Below, in pieces: positions 20,001 through 29,374 of a DNA stretch of 64,000 bases. The position numbers and the translations under genes were made by a program. Under the pieces are notes generated by a model, which saw nothing but the letters and a program-made list of their open reading frames with translations, did no database searches and had not been told where the DNA came from. Every line of letters starts with the position of its first letter. Positions within the stretch are counted from its first letter, which is position 1. The stretch is taken from contig CM049310.1 in the NCBI GenBank assembly GCA_026874595.1, forward strand, positions 69,389,556-69,453,555. The letters run 5' to 3'. This stretch comes from Sipunculus nudus (Eukaryota; Annelida; Sipuncula; Golfingiida; Sipunculidae).

Positions 20001-21369
20001 CTTACTAGTAAATTCTGATATGAAGCCGTTTGTCATTTTACAAGGTAATATTGGTAAGGAAATCATATCTTGTGGGTCACCTTGGCTCTCATTTCTGGCT
20101 TGAATGATTCAAAGCCACAATGAACAGTATAACTGGATGTAATAACAGTTTCAAACAGAACAATATGAGCACAGAAGGAATCTATGTTTGTAAAATTTTG
20201 AGAAATAAAATTTGTATGGCAAAATAGGCCAACTATGTCATGACCTTGAAGAAAATCAGTCTCCTGAGACTTTCACTAGATCAAAGGTCAGTTTTAAGTG
20301 TTTCAAAATTTAATGCAAACACAGGCTGAAGAAGAAAATTTAAGCAATTGAGCCCCCCCCCCCCCCCCCCCCCGAAAAAAAATCAGGATAGAAATATCAT
20401 TTTTTTATCAACTTCTATAAGAATCTCCTCCCCTATGGCCTGGATTGAGGGGGTGGGGGGTTCTTAAAATTATGTGACCAAACCTTCCTTTTTTATCTGA
20501 GACTATTCCAAAATAAGTAAATTTTAAAAAGTACACTAATGGCTGATGAAATTATGAATTATTGCAAAACTATTAAACCACATCTTTAGGGTTTTCTCTG
20601 GAGTATCAATAGGATTTTATTACCAGCAATGATTGTAACAATTCCCTTTTCAGTCACCAGAAGGCAGTTCAGTACCTAGTGTTTATCCTTTGTAAAGAGA
20701 GTTTAATAGTTATTTGAAAGGTGTACCCTTATGTTTACCACAAAATGATTAAAACCTGTTTTTAGCTTAGCTGACTAAGTCTACTGAGCTATAGCAATTA
20801 CCCTCTGTCCATCATGCATGTTCCTGTCCTGCCTAGAAGTTTTTATATTGACTCCTTTGTGTGAAAAGTATCCCAAAAACATGCAGACTGGGTACTGGTA
20901 CAGACCAGATGTGTTTTGGAGAGTTGCCCAAATTATGCAAATTTTGTGCTTGTCAGATGATGACTGTTTACATTTGCCAATAGTAACTTGATTTGTTGTT
21001 TGCAACTGCTCTGCTTATGATTATTCATTAAATGTATATGTGATTGAGGTTACACAGAGATCATAGTTAATAGCACGTAACTTTATGTTTGAAGGAACGC
21101 GAGAGGAGCGGGGCCTTGACAAAGCTCGAGGTACGGATGACTCAATGGACCTGGCCACAAGTCGTATTGTTCAGGAACGTACAGCAATCATTTACGATAT
21201 TCCCATCGGAATGTCCTTCCTGGAGAGGTATCCCATCATGCGTTACATTCCTGTGTGTCCAATGTTCCAGAAAAAACAGAGTAAAAACAGAGCTGACGAA
21301 GAAAACAGCATAGAACGTGGAAAACAAGAAGCTTCACCTGATAAAACAACACTCGTCACTAAATGCTAA
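1869..21369 (+). CDS. SLC23A1-like: SLC23 (NAT/SVCT) transporter gene A, spliced, 5' partial
   Basis: This is a multi-exon gene for a polytopic plasma-membrane permease of the SLC23 nucleobase-ascorbate family, whose members carry ascorbate or nucleobases with Na+ or H+. Twelve exons join in frame: 1869-2026, 2876-2976, 4227-4372, 5447-5628, 7975-8095, 8819-8975, 9975-10124, 12019-12122, 13501-13630, 18220-18369, 19520-19615 and 21095-21369. They give 589 residues plus a stop. All junctions are AG/GT. Visible landmarks are [10 protein letters not shown] at the exon 2 start, DYHACARL and GAPPPP in exon 8, TGNGTTS and the NAT signature in exon 9, [10 protein letters not shown] in exon 10, and LNSSRN in exon 11. 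Coding exon 1 (about 51 codons in gene B) is not found in 1-1868 and probably lies upstream. Exons are numbered 2-13 to match gene B. Substrate cannot be decided. The odd features are the splice-junction repeats around exons 4 and 6. Confidence 0.95.
2876..2976 (+). CDS. SLC23A1-like: Gene A exon 3
   Basis: The acceptor is tttcactttcag and the donor CACGAG|gtaata. The 101 nt complete an Arg codon begun in exon 2 and read [20 protein letters not shown], the conserved membrane hairpin that follows GIR in SLC23 proteins, then [15 protein letters not shown] at the start of an external loop. Confidence 0.95.
3366..3890. repeat. Duplicated intron block, copy 1 (intron 3)
   Basis: Shares a long diverged stretch with 5056-5440 in intron 4: 'aaagctgat..agg..caaaggcctaa.atgaga', 'atttatgacact', 'gtttgagcatgtgaccagtg', 'gcaaggtatggtt'. 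Same orientation. Copy 1 is interrupted by the insertion at 3498-3669. Confidence 0.8.
3498..3669. mobile_element. 172-bp MITE with CAGG..CCTG ends
   Basis: The inverted ends are CAGGTACGCATCCAGAGGA and, from the right, CAGGCGCGGATCTAGGATT. CATGG flanks both sides (3493-3497, 3670-3674). The paralogous block in intron 4 lacks it, which gives a near-empty site. The ends resemble hAT-type MITEs with 'CAGG.GCGGATCCAGG', though the 5-bp duplication is shorter than the 8 bp usual for hAT. A G run of 20 or more lies inside. Confidence 0.7.
4227..4372 (+). CDS. SLC23A1-like: Gene A exon 4 (extended extracellular loop)
   Basis: The 146 nt run from ctgcag| to AGAGAG|gtgagg. The exon encodes the loop before the 'REIW..RLRE' motif. 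It is 57 nt (19 residues) longer than gene B exon 4 and carries four N-glycosylation sequons (NLS twice, NVT, NSS) against two in gene B. The exon end and its donor are repeated twice just downstream (see the repeat at 4348-4505). Confidence 0.93.
4348..4505 (+). repeat. Triplicated exon 4 donor junction
   Basis: The 3' end of exon 4, its 5' splice site and about 30 bp of intron are present three times in tandem, with a period of about 50 bp: ATGGATGAGTCGGCTAAGAG|gtgagg (functional, donor 4373), a second copy with donor gtgagg at 4422, and a diverged third with gtgaag at 4474. Each is followed by 'tagtcataagrttta'. The second donor would add 49 nt and the third 101 nt. Both additions break the frame into exon 5. 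Confidence 0.85.
5056..5440. repeat. Duplicated intron block, copy 2 (intron 4, next to exon 5)
   Basis: Partner of 3366-3890. This copy lacks the 172-bp insertion and runs to within a few bases of the exon 5 acceptor, so it may be the source of the block in intron 3. Confidence 0.8.
5447..5628 (+). CDS. SLC23A1-like: Gene A exon 5
   Basis: The acceptor is cctcctttcag and the donor ATCAT|gtcagt. The 182 nt encode [20 protein letters not shown] and the following membrane segments, with the conserved [20 protein letters not shown] core, ending in VQWWIAIM, whose Met codon is split. It is the same length as gene B exon 5. Confidence 0.95.
6038..7999 (+). repeat. 37-bp minisatellite made of the exon 6 splice-acceptor junction, 53 units
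   Basis: GACCATTCT or a near variant recurs every 37 bp from 6054 to 7975; two spacings are 35 bp (6647 to 6682 and 6756 to 6791). A unit is TAG|GACCATTCTGCTGATGAT, then CCTGTGTTCTGTGTTG. This combines the last roughly 12 nt of intron 5 with the first 25 or so nt of exon 6. About 43 units keep the acceptor TAG. Others read TTG|GACC (for example 6499, 6573, 6610, 6719, 6865, 7161) or are otherwise mutated (7938 reads TATGACC). The last unit, at 7975, is the true exon start. The reverse complement is open in all three frames, so long minus-strand ORFs here are artefacts of the repeat. Confidence 0.97.
7975..8095 (+). CDS. SLC23A1-like: Gene A exon 6
   Basis: The acceptor is tttgttgtag and the donor TTTCCT|gtgagt. 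The 121 nt complete the split Met codon and read [20 protein letters not shown]...YPLFKLFP, which aligns end to end with gene B exon 6. The start is the last of 53 near-identical junction copies. Only this copy leads into the full exon, because it has TTTTCTCAG where array units have TGTTCTGTG. Confidence 0.93.
8819..8975 (+). CDS. SLC23A1-like: Gene A exon 7
   Basis: The acceptor is tatctttgcag and the donor TATCCTG|gtaact. The 157 nt encode a membrane segment ([20 protein letters not shown]) and the loop with the conserved WGYGARTD, ending FPYPG. Length and phase match gene B exon 7. Confidence 0.95.
9975..10124 (+). CDS. SLC23A1-like: Gene A exon 8 (DYHACARL / GAPPPP)
   Basis: The acceptor is gtgtttag and the donor AACAGGG|gtaagc. 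The 150 nt encode [20 protein letters not shown], then [22 protein letters not shown] and HAINRG. The Glu and Asp in VES.GDY fall in the substrate-binding region known for this family (family knowledge, not shown here). Confidence 0.95.
10609..11849 (-). mobile_element. pogo/Tigger-like DNA transposon, internally deleted
   Basis: The ends are inverted: CAGTGAAATATCATTGTGT on the left and CAGTGAAACCTCGTTGTGT read from the right. The element is flanked by TA on both sides (10607-10608, 11850-11851), the target duplication expected for Tc1/mariner/pogo elements. It is 1241 bp, sits in gene A intron 8, and keeps only an N-terminal transposase fragment on the minus strand. The right half holds a diverged tandem duplication of about 130 bp (11405-11540 and 11541-11670). 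Confidence 0.85.
10920..11150 (-). pseudogene. CENP-B/Tigger-type transposase N-terminal fragment
   Basis: The frame encodes [20 protein letters not shown], then [19 protein letters not shown] and [15 protein letters not shown]. This is the psq/CENP-B N-terminal helix-turn-helix found at the start of Tigger and jerky-like transposases. It stops after about 76 residues. The second DNA-binding domain and the DDE catalytic domain are absent, so it cannot be an active transposase. It lies inside the TA-flanked element at 10609-11849. Confidence 0.85.
12019..12122 (+). CDS. SLC23A1-like: Gene A exon 9 (NAT signature)
   Basis: The acceptor is ttttttcag and the donor ACCAAG|gtaggt. The 104 nt encode [20 protein letters not shown] then [14 protein letters not shown]. 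The NAT signature lies at 12093-12122. Its first residue, normally Gln, Glu or Pro, is Val here. Confidence 0.95.
12939..13243. repeat. 30-bp minisatellite in gene A intron 9
   Basis: About ten diverged units of GGTGGGACAATGGTAAATTA plus 'atctggttca', with a period of about 30 bp, lie about 260 bp upstream of exon 10. The minus strand is open through it (a Leu/Ser/His/Asn-rich repeat peptide), as expected for a period divisible by three. I do not regard that as coding. Confidence 0.9.
13501..13630 (+). CDS. SLC23A1-like: Gene A exon 10
   Basis: The acceptor is cctgtactgtag and the donor TTGTTTG|gtaagg. The 130 nt encode [20 protein letters not shown] then [20 protein letters not shown], the conserved segment right after the NAT signature. 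Confidence 0.95.
14480..15072. repeat. Molluscan-type dispersed repeat, two 276-bp modules
   Basis: Two tandem copies about 276 bp apart share 'catgctrcagayatscatgc' (14651 and 14927), 'agctctttatcatac' and 'ggtggcgccacctgca', followed by 'tttttgcacagcgtccatct'. The same gcgccacctgca module recurs at about 29760-30230, 30960-31290 and 35340-36610. Confidence 0.75.
15074..15440. repeat. 'TTTTAGCTCAGCTGACT' dispersed repeat
   Basis: Starts 'tttttagctcagctgactat...gtcatctgagctatag', followed by tandem GTCCGTCC. Related starts occur at 20760, 24851 and 43168. The 3' limit is not clear. No protein-coding content is seen. Confidence 0.65.
15937..15965. repeat. Poly(C) tract, 29 C
   Basis: Uninterrupted C run in gene A intron 10. 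Other homopolymers: G at 3520-3541 and 47324-47344, C at 20353-20373 and about 31930-31948, A at 54812-54845. Exact lengths are prone to sequencing or assembly error. Confidence 0.9.
16640..17338 (+). mobile_element. Degenerate non-LTR-type retroelement fragment (endonuclease end)
   Basis: The frame at 16647-16810 includes [20 protein letters not shown] and later [11 protein letters not shown]. This resembles the C-terminal part of an exonuclease-endonuclease-phosphatase domain, where T.D.GN..DH.FTN and SDHK are typical. The catalytic-type SDH has become SGH, and the frame closes soon after. The segment ends near 17338 with a tail of ATTGAATTGAATT-like repeats, as many LINE 3' ends do. The boundaries are approximate. 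Confidence 0.45.
18220..18369 (+). CDS. SLC23A1-like: Gene A exon 11
   Basis: The acceptor is tcatctttcag and the donor AACACGG|gtaggt. The 150 nt encode [20 protein letters not shown] then [20 protein letters not shown]. Two codons longer than gene B exon 11, in the loop [11 protein letters not shown]. Confidence 0.95.
19143..19480. repeat. 44-bp minisatellite upstream of exon 12
   Basis: About seven units of 'attataatcagggaaacattttgtgatttttatt..' start near 19191, 19233, 19277, 19321, 19365, 19408 and 19452, a period of 42-44 bp. The array ends about 40 bp before exon 12. It does not resemble the exon. Confidence 0.9.
19520..19615 (+). CDS. SLC23A1-like: Gene A exon 12
   Basis: The acceptor is tttcttcag and the donor TTCCAG|gtaagt. 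The 96 nt encode [20 protein letters not shown] then [12 protein letters not shown], the last conserved membrane segment before the cytoplasmic tail. Confidence 0.95.
20353..20373. repeat. Poly(C) tract in gene A intron 12
   Basis: Run of 21 C. About 400 bp downstream (20760 on) is a short 'gtttttagcttagctgactaag' dispersed-repeat start. Confidence 0.85.
21095..21369 (+). CDS. SLC23A1-like: Gene A terminal exon 13
   Basis: The acceptor is tatgtttgaag. The exon encodes [10 protein letters not shown] at the start of the cytoplasmic tail and ends ...LVTKC then TAA (21367-21369). The ERGL and YDIPIGMSF...YIPVCP motifs are family-typical. The tail ends Thr-Lys-Cys, parallel to Thr-Lys-Phe in gene B. 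Confidence 0.95.
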
Positions 21370-24300
21370 CGCTGGCTTTATCTTATGAAATTTTTCTGTC
21401 AGGTTATATGCCTCCAGTTTAAGAAAAATGCAATATTTAAAAGCAACAATAGATGTAGTTGAAAAGTATATTTATAATTTTACACTTGGCAAGCATGGCT
21501 GCATTTACATATGTGTGTGTGTCTGAATGGGTATGTATCAGAGATTGAGAGAGAGTAAAACCCGTCTTCAAATGTCTAAAAATTACACAGTTCAAGCAAA
21601 TCAAATTTAATTTCTGTCATTTGGTATATTGTATTTTATATTGGTCCCAGATAAAAAACCCTGAAAGCATAGATCATAAATTCTTGTAAGTTCTGTTACT
21701 GATGTATATTTATACACATATGTACTTGTATTTTAGTAAACCGTTGAAACACAGAGAGAGGAGAGAGAGGATAAAACAAGTGCAATGTATAAAAAGTTAA
21801 ATAAAAAATATCTAGTGATCTTATTTTATCATCAGGATATTTTATGTTTGTTAACACCCAAAACTGCTGCTGATCCTGAAAGGGGTTCTGGTATTCTCAG
21901 TATAATGCTTTGTGTTTTATATCCAGTAAAACTAAAGACTGTTAAAATCTACATTCGGTTAACCCTGAATGCCATTTCTTATTATAAGAACCTGCATAGC
22001 TTTTCTTTACCTTATTATGTAGTTTACAAGTGTTGAAGTTTCACTTATGTTACCTTGAAGGTTGGAAGTTTCTCACTGCCATACTGCAGACTTCTTTTCA
22101 ACTTTAAATATTTATCTTTTACTTTTCAATATTACTCAAATGTCTTCCCCTCATAGATGCTGACAAAGATGTGTACCCAAGTTCCTGTTGCATTGAATTT
22201 CATGTCATTTTCTAGATTATTATCTGAACAAAACTGGAAGTATAAATTTATTCATAATGAAAAGAATGAAAAGTTAAGTAAAATATAGAGCTTTATTAAT
22301 ACTATAAGTGTTAAACCTGAAACCCACCTGGTACATATTATGGATATACCAGAAAGCCCATATGGAAGCACGACATACAGGATTTTGCCTGTAACACAAA
22401 TGAGACTTCTGTTATTAAACACTTTGTACTGGCATTTCAACTGCTGCCTCAGGGATTCTGGTTAAATAAAATATGATCATTATGAAAACCTGTGCTCTGA
22501 TGCAAATTCTGTTTATTAGTTATCAGTATTTATTGTTTGGGTGCTCTATATAGGGGTTTCTATAATATGTATAATACTTCTTTGACTGATAGCTCGGTCA
22601 TCTTTACAACTGTCAGGATGTGCATTATATATTAAGTATCTTGATAGAGTCAAGTTACAGTTATCACAAATGTTTATAACAATATTATACATGTATGGGT
22701 TACTTATATCAGTGTTTTTGATATTCTTATAATATGGCTTTTATTTCTGCTTTTTTTGTACCTGCTGAATTCCATTGCCTTCATTTCATCAGTCTCCTAC
22801 AATCCTGCTTAGGCATTGCAGTTAACAGTTTTGCTTATTCAGCATTATCTGTCTGACTTCATGGTCAGTGTGGGGTTAAAAATATGAAACATGCAGAATG
22901 ACTAATGTTGGATTGATGAAGATATCAGTGGCTCTGTTTGTAATTTAATTATGTAACTAATCCTGTAAGAGTACATGCATACATTTATGAAACCTACAGA
23001 TGGTGCACAGTATATTATTAATGTGTAATAGCACTCAGAGAAAAATCATTTATGTACACAAGCTTAAATAAAACTGACTATGAAAGAAGTATTGTTTACA
23101 CAAACTTTAAATATTGGTAAGAAATGAGCATGGATTAATATCTCACTCTTAAACATTTGAAGAAAAACCCTGTGTCCAGTAGGTATATTAAACTTTAAAA
23201 AATCTATAAAAATTCTTGTGTGTAATGTTTGCAAACGTAAAAAAATTGGAAAAAAGGTCAGACATAATACATCATTTTGCACTTTTACTCACTAATAATG
23301 ATTGCAGCAGATGTTATTTATGATTATTTGTTCTCAGCCTTAATTGGGGAGAAATGAATGTTCCCAGTAGTTGTGAAAGATATTTGCATGTCTGCCAGAA
23401 TTAATGGAATACAACACAGGTAACACAATTAGTCAGAAAGCGGGACAAATTTATTAACCTTATTAACCTTATTAACAAACTTATATTTTATCAGAAAATC
23501 TTCACTTTTCATACATGAGATCAGACATAAATATTACTATCATTGCTAAAACAGACTGGATATTATGTTTGTTGCATACATTATATAAACACTCCTGGGG
23601 GGATATAACTGAATCTGCTATACATATTAGTGTATTGACATGTACATATGATATACATATTAAATATATAGCACTGTGCATATGCACAGAACTGACTTGC
23701 CATGTTTTCCATGCTGACAGTGGCGAAACTAGGTATGTGTTCTTTCTTTTTATTATATATGTAACCTTACGTCTGGCTCACATTGAGTCAGGAAATAAGC
23801 ACATATATCAAACATGATATCAGACAAATATCATTGGACATTTAGTGATATATTAATGGTGTATACACTCCTGACGGTGTGGTTATACATTGCAGTCATT
23901 CAATATCTCCTTCACTGTAACTGCTGCATTGCATTGCATAATTGTTTCAAGCAGGCCTGGCACAGGTCCAAAAATTGTAATCATACCAATGAGATTGGTG
24001 AGTCACAGATTTAAAACTTGGAGTTGGATGCATAATGTGACACCTGGCTCTCAGTGGTCTGGTTACAATTCTTTTCCTTGTTCCTGGCGTGGCAGCGAAA
24101 TCCGGAAAACCTTGCTATTCAGAGCAGCAGTTAAAGTGAAAGAGATATATTTAGAATGACTGAGGTGTTGAATATTTAGAAATTTATATGTAAATAATGA
24201 TAATAATTTAAAATATGAAGAATTTCAGGTACACTAGAAGTAGACCAATTATGCATATTGAAGTCTGTAGGATAATCATATCTCATTATTATTATTGCTG

Positions 24301-24850
24301 TGCAAGTACACAGTAATCCATTATGGGATACACCTGTACATATCCTGAAAAACCTGTACTGCATGACCCAGTGAATTTCACTTGATCTCTACTCTGTTTG
24401 ATAGGAATTGAATTGTAAATAATAATATATTTAGAGAAATGTTAGAATCAATCATTATTCGTGTAAAATCTAGGTTACTCGTGTATGAGAATCTGTTTGT
24501 TTTGTAAACACAATGTAATAACAGTGGTTGTTTTGTCTTATTGGGGTAACTTATATTCTCAGGGGTTCTTGTTACATGTTAAACTAGAGCAATGCAATAT
24601 ATTTGGTAAATGTCATTCGCAAATCTAGTGTAAGAATATTCTTGTGAATCCAGAGTTAATTAGAAATTGTCATTCTAAGGAATGCAATCCTCCGCCATGT
24701 GAGGGTCCCACAAAACCAGAGCTAACTAGAAATCTGCATTCTACGAAAGTGAGCCTCTGTCCTATGGGGGATCTGTATTGTGGAATGCTCCCAAAACAAT
24801 GATTGCTTCACTTATTACTAGGTGCATTAGTGACTAGATTTGTGAATATT
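21370..24850. other. Gene A 3' flank
   Basis: AT-rich sequence holding the gene A 3' UTR. At about 24040-24160 there is a short repeat related to about 12600-12710 in gene A (both contain 'cagagcagcrgttaw'). Otherwise I see no gene or clear repeat. Confidence 0.6.
21800..21805 (+). terminator. Candidate polyadenylation signal, gene A
   Basis: AATAAA 430 bp after the stop codon. A second AATAAA at 22465-22470 is an alternative. Nothing in the sequence decides between them. Confidence 0.45.
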
Positions 24851-26660
24851 TTTAGCTCAGCTGACTAAAGGTCAACTGAAGTATAGGAATGGCACTTTGT
24901 CCGTCGTCCATCGGCTGTCTGGGCGTCCACTAACAGGGTACAAATCGTAACCCCTGGACCTAGAAACCTCTTAGTGAATATCCAGGGAGGTCAATAAAAA
25001 ATCTCCTAGGAAACCTGAAATAAGATCAGTGCGACCTATATTTTCCCAGCTATGAGGCTTGTAAGTACCCCCAAAATAATTAAACTAGTGGCTCATGGGC
25101 CATGACGCTCAGTTGAATTCAAGAAATGAAGAACAATGAGCAAAATGACTGCCAGAGTGCCAAAATATCATGAATTTTGGGAATCCTAAGAAATGAGTTT
25201 CAGTGGGCTTTTTGGCAGATGACCACTTCATTTGAAGGTCTCATAAATAGAAAAAAAAATGCATAAAAATTTGGAAAAATACCGGTAGTATAGTGCCACC
25301 AGTCTGCAGGAACAAATGAAACAGTCCATGACCATTATATATCCAAAGAGTTATGGTGATCAATGCAGTAGTAAATTCAGATACTTGAGCTTTTGTATCA
25401 AATTTTTAATTATTCTGAGGGGTACATATGAGCCCCAAAGTTCAGAGGATATGGGTAACAGAGACCTTATTTCAAGTTTCTACAGAGACTTTTTACAGAC
25501 CTCCCTTGATGTCAAGTTAGAAGATTTTCAAGGTCCAGCAGTTACATTTTGAGCCCTGTTAACAGATGATGGCTTCTTTGAAAATATCAAAATTAGAAAT
25601 AAAAAAAAAAAAAAAAAAATGTAAAAAATACCGGTTGCACCACAAGTTTGCAGGAACTGATGGAACACTCCATGACCAATATTCACACAAAGAATCATGG
25701 TGATCAATGCAGTAGTTATTCAGATACTCAAGTTTTTGTTTCAAATTTTTAATAAATCTGAGGGATAATTACAAACGCCATAGTTCAGAGGATATGGGTA
25801 ACAGACACCTTATTTCATGTTTTTATAGAGAATTTTTATGGACCTCCCTTTCTGTCAAATAAGAATATTCCAGGTCCAGCGGTTAAAATTTGTGCCCTGT
25901 TAACAGATGACAGCTTCTTTGAAGGTATCAAAAATAGAGAAAGAAAAAAATCATAAAAATTAGAAAAAATACAGATTGCACCACAAACTTGCAGGAACTG
26001 ATGATACACTCCATGACCAATATTCATGCAAAAAAATCATGGTGATCAGTGCAGTAGTTATTTTAATGTTTTTTTTTTTTTTTTTGTAAAATCACAACTA
26101 TCATGCCAATTTCTCAGCTGTGGTTTTACCTGGTGTCCTGAAACCAGGTATGTTTTATGAACATGACTAATTCCTTCAGTTGCAGACGACAGGTGGTGCC
26201 ACCCGAATTTTTTTTCTCCCATCAAATCACAACAGTGTCAGTATTTAGTTGTGATTTTATCTATTGATGCATTAATTGATCATAATTAGGTTCCTCAGTT
26301 ACTGAAGACTGGTAGCACCACATATTTTTTGGCTATCCTGTGAGCTTATGCGATGGTGTGGCATCGTCCGTGGACCGTTGTCCATCGTACCGTCAACAAT
26401 GATATGAAAAGGAAAGGTTATAGTATATATCATGCAATTTGATTTGGGGCAGATAAGATTTATATAATTAATCATTTTTGTGTTGCGTGCACCCATGCCA
26501 GTATTTAAGCAGTTATTTTTGTTTTTGGTTCTTGTTCTAATTGTTTAGTACTTGCATTGTTCATATACATAGTTCCCATGTACTTGAAACGTAATGGTCC
26601 AGCTTTGAAGCATTATACCTTGTGTATATCCTATTGCACAGGTTTGCATTAGGGCTAGGC
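24851..26660. repeat. Long modular dispersed repeat (intergenic)
   Basis: Begins 'tttttagctcagctgactaaagg', then 'ccgtcgtcc', then three modules with 'aggaactgatgrwacactccatgaccaatattca' near 25310, 25650 and 25990. It closes with 'gtgcacccatgccagtattta..cattatacct', which recurs at 31287-31430. No coding content. Confidence 0.7.
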
Positions 26661-27303
26661 CTGGTTTCCTTTTTTAACTTGCCCGTTTGGCCTACATCTT
26701 GAAGCTACCAAATTACACATCTGCTCATTAACACAAACTTCACTCTAATCAATCCATTATTTTGTCAATTCTTTAAAAAATTCCTGCACATTTCCCAGAA
26801 AAAGCATCAGTTCCAAGCGCATAGCATAGAGCCCCACAATCACAAAAATTCGGAGCATACGGAGTGACTAATTGTATTGCTGAACATATATCACCGAACT
26901 GCTTTTCAATTATTCTAATAAATGAGCCCTTGTCCTCAGTAATGTCAGAGGACTCTGCCATCAACAGACCATTGGTATATCTGTTTAAGAGCAAGTGTAA
27001 TGTCAGGAGCATTTATTGTGCTTGATGTAAGAAAACGCTGCTGGCATATATAATATATAAAGTCTGTTAAGTGTAGGATTCTAAGATTGTGTGCAAAAAT
27101 ATATGTAAATTTAGGAAGATTGATATTGTTTATCTTGATATATATGTAGGATATCACAGGGAAGAACATATGAAATACGCGGAGAGAGATAGAATACCAT
27201 TTCTGTTTTCACTCAAAACCAAGTTATTTAGTAGCTCATGCCAAGAAAAGCACATGTAGATACAACAGCTCTTTATATGTTCAATGGTTGAGTCCAAATC
27301 ACA

Positions 27304-27304
<1 letters not shown>

Positions 27305-27364
<60 letters not shown>

Positions 27365-27386
27365 CATACATACATACATACATACA
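27305..27386. repeat. (TA)n followed by (CATA)n microsatellite
   Basis: About 28 TA units to 27360, then about six CATA units. Open frames of Tyr/Ile repeats across it are artefacts. Confidence 0.95.
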
Positions 27387-27639
27387 AACATAGAGTAATG
27401 TCTGGTAATGCCATATCGTTGTCCAATAAAAGTCTAATTTGGTTGAGGATTTGTTTTGTTACTAGTAGCTGTAATGCCCTACATATGTGTGTGTGTGGGG
27501 GGGGGGGTCAGAGGGCTTCTGTTGAATGTTCAGTTTTGACCTACGAAATCTGAAGGACGTCGCACTGCTGCATAATTTCCATTTTTATCTCCGTCCAGGG
27601 ATTTTTGTTTTTTCCACTCCCCCTAAATGGTAAAGGCTA

Positions 27640-28340
27640 TATTCATTTAATCCTCTTCGTGCCACTGAGCACACAAGGCCGCTGCCAAAGATCTCCACTG
27701 TTGTTTGTCTTCTGCTGTTCTTAATGAATCTCTAGGTCCGCCCTTGTTTCCTCCTCCACGTACCTCTTCTCCACGGACCTCGGGTTTCCTTCGCGCTCTT
27801 CGACCATCAGTAGTTAACTTGATGGCAGTTCTTGGGATTGCGTTTGGTTCCATACGGCACACATATTGTGTCTATCTCCATCTTCTTTATCTTACTTCTG
27901 TGTTGATGGTGTTCACTCCTGCTCTTTCAAACAATTCTTCATTGGTTGTCTCGTTAGGCCAGTAGATGTTAATTATTTGCCTTAAACGCTTATTCTGGAA
28001 GACTTCCAGTTCGTGACAAATGCTCTGGGTCATCTTTTAGCTCTCTGACTCGTACAGTAGTATTTATTTGGACATACACATGTTTATCAGTCCTGCAAAA
28101 GCACGACTTGTCTTGGTTATTCTTGACCTGATCTCATAATCTACACGCCCTGTCCTCTGTCATGGCAGAGCCAAGGTAAGTAAACCTGCTAATTTACTCA
28201 AAGGCTTCACCTATGGTCTTTACTTGCTCTTTGTGATGTTGTTTGGTTTTCTGGGAGCTAATCTTCAGGCCGATCTTCTGGATGTCTTTGTGGCTGGATG
28301 ACAGTTTATTGATATGCCCAGCTACAGTGCGCTGTGGTCA
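27640..28340 (-). pseudogene. Non-LTR retrotransposon reverse transcriptase, C-terminal relic
   Basis: Read on the minus strand from about 28320, the translation gives GLKISSQKTK then FTYLGSAMTED, and further on EVFQNKRLRQIINIYWPNET then NEELFERAGV, CRMEPNAIPRTAIK, and finally RRARRKPEVRGE...WRSLAAALCAQWHEED. These are the thumb-side and C-terminal motifs of LINE reverse transcriptases (LKI..KTK, F.YLGS, H.LRM.P..IPR.A..W, GRPK.TW, W..LVAALC). Stops (28190, 28145 and others), a frameshift and a deletion between YLGS and EVFQNK make it dead. The clade is unresolved. Confidence 0.85.
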
Positions 28341-29229
28341 TCGCGTGATCGGAAATTTAGGAGCACTCATCAGCATTGTATCATTTTATTTAAAAGGAAA
28401 TTTTAATTTGCATAAAGCTCTCACCAATATTCGGACCTGTGAATAATATCAGGATGGCCCTAGATCATTTATTCTATCGTTGCCATCATGAAATGAAAAT
28501 TTACTTATACCCTGCGCCCTCTCAGAGGTCCTGATATGTACAAATCACCACACCATATAATGCTTGCTTGAACAGCCAGATGAGTGTTTTAATGTTAAAT
28601 GCTTTTTATAGACATAAAATTTGTGATATTTTTGTATATATAGGGACTCACACCACAGTATATCGTGAAAAGAAAAACTACCAAGAAAACTAACTTAGCC
28701 CGGGAGAATATGGTTAAAAAAATTATTAATTCATGCGCACGAATTACTAAGGAAAGTATTTATTACTATTTTTTACTTCGCGGACGGATTATTAGTAATT
28801 CATGCGCAAAAATGAAAAAAAAAGATATTCTTACCATGTCGTCTCCTGGGCTCCGTAATATATAGATGACATATAGAATGTGAAATAATATAAATCAAAT
28901 AAGATTATATTTAAAAATCAAATTCCAGCCCAGATTAAAATTTTTAGTTTTTTTAAAGAAAAATGACAGAACACAAAAACTAATTGGAAGTTCATGTATC
29001 CGAATTTCGAAAGTTATAACTGTAATACGTGTTTGCGAAAAGGGGAAAATCCAAAACTCGGGTCTAAATTAGTGTTAACTATATGACTTCATTGATTACC
29101 AGGGTAAATAATAAATATCCAATGAAGATTCATAGAACTCTTTTGATATTCCCTTCCATGCAAAATATAGAAATAATCAATAATATTATGATATATATAA
29201 ACCGTTTGTCAAGTGGTCAAACCCGATCA
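28341..29229. other. Intergenic, no feature recognised
   Basis: AT-rich sequence. 'attcatgcgca' occurs twice (about 28729 and 28798). No gene or clear element. Confidence 0.5.
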
Positions 29230-29374
29230 CAACAAGGGGAGGGGATCGTCCTGGGTCTGATCATAGCTATTTGACAGCCGGTGGGCGGAACTACGCTGTC
29301 GGATTTTGACAAACATAGTTTTAGTTTTTATGGACAAAACATCACGTATAAATATTATATTATGTACGTTATTG

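Noticed and set aside
27284-27553. Tyr/Ile-rich ORFs at TA tracts (also at 39417, 40557, 52220, 55186)
   Set aside because: Translation of microsatellites; no conserved sequence on either side.
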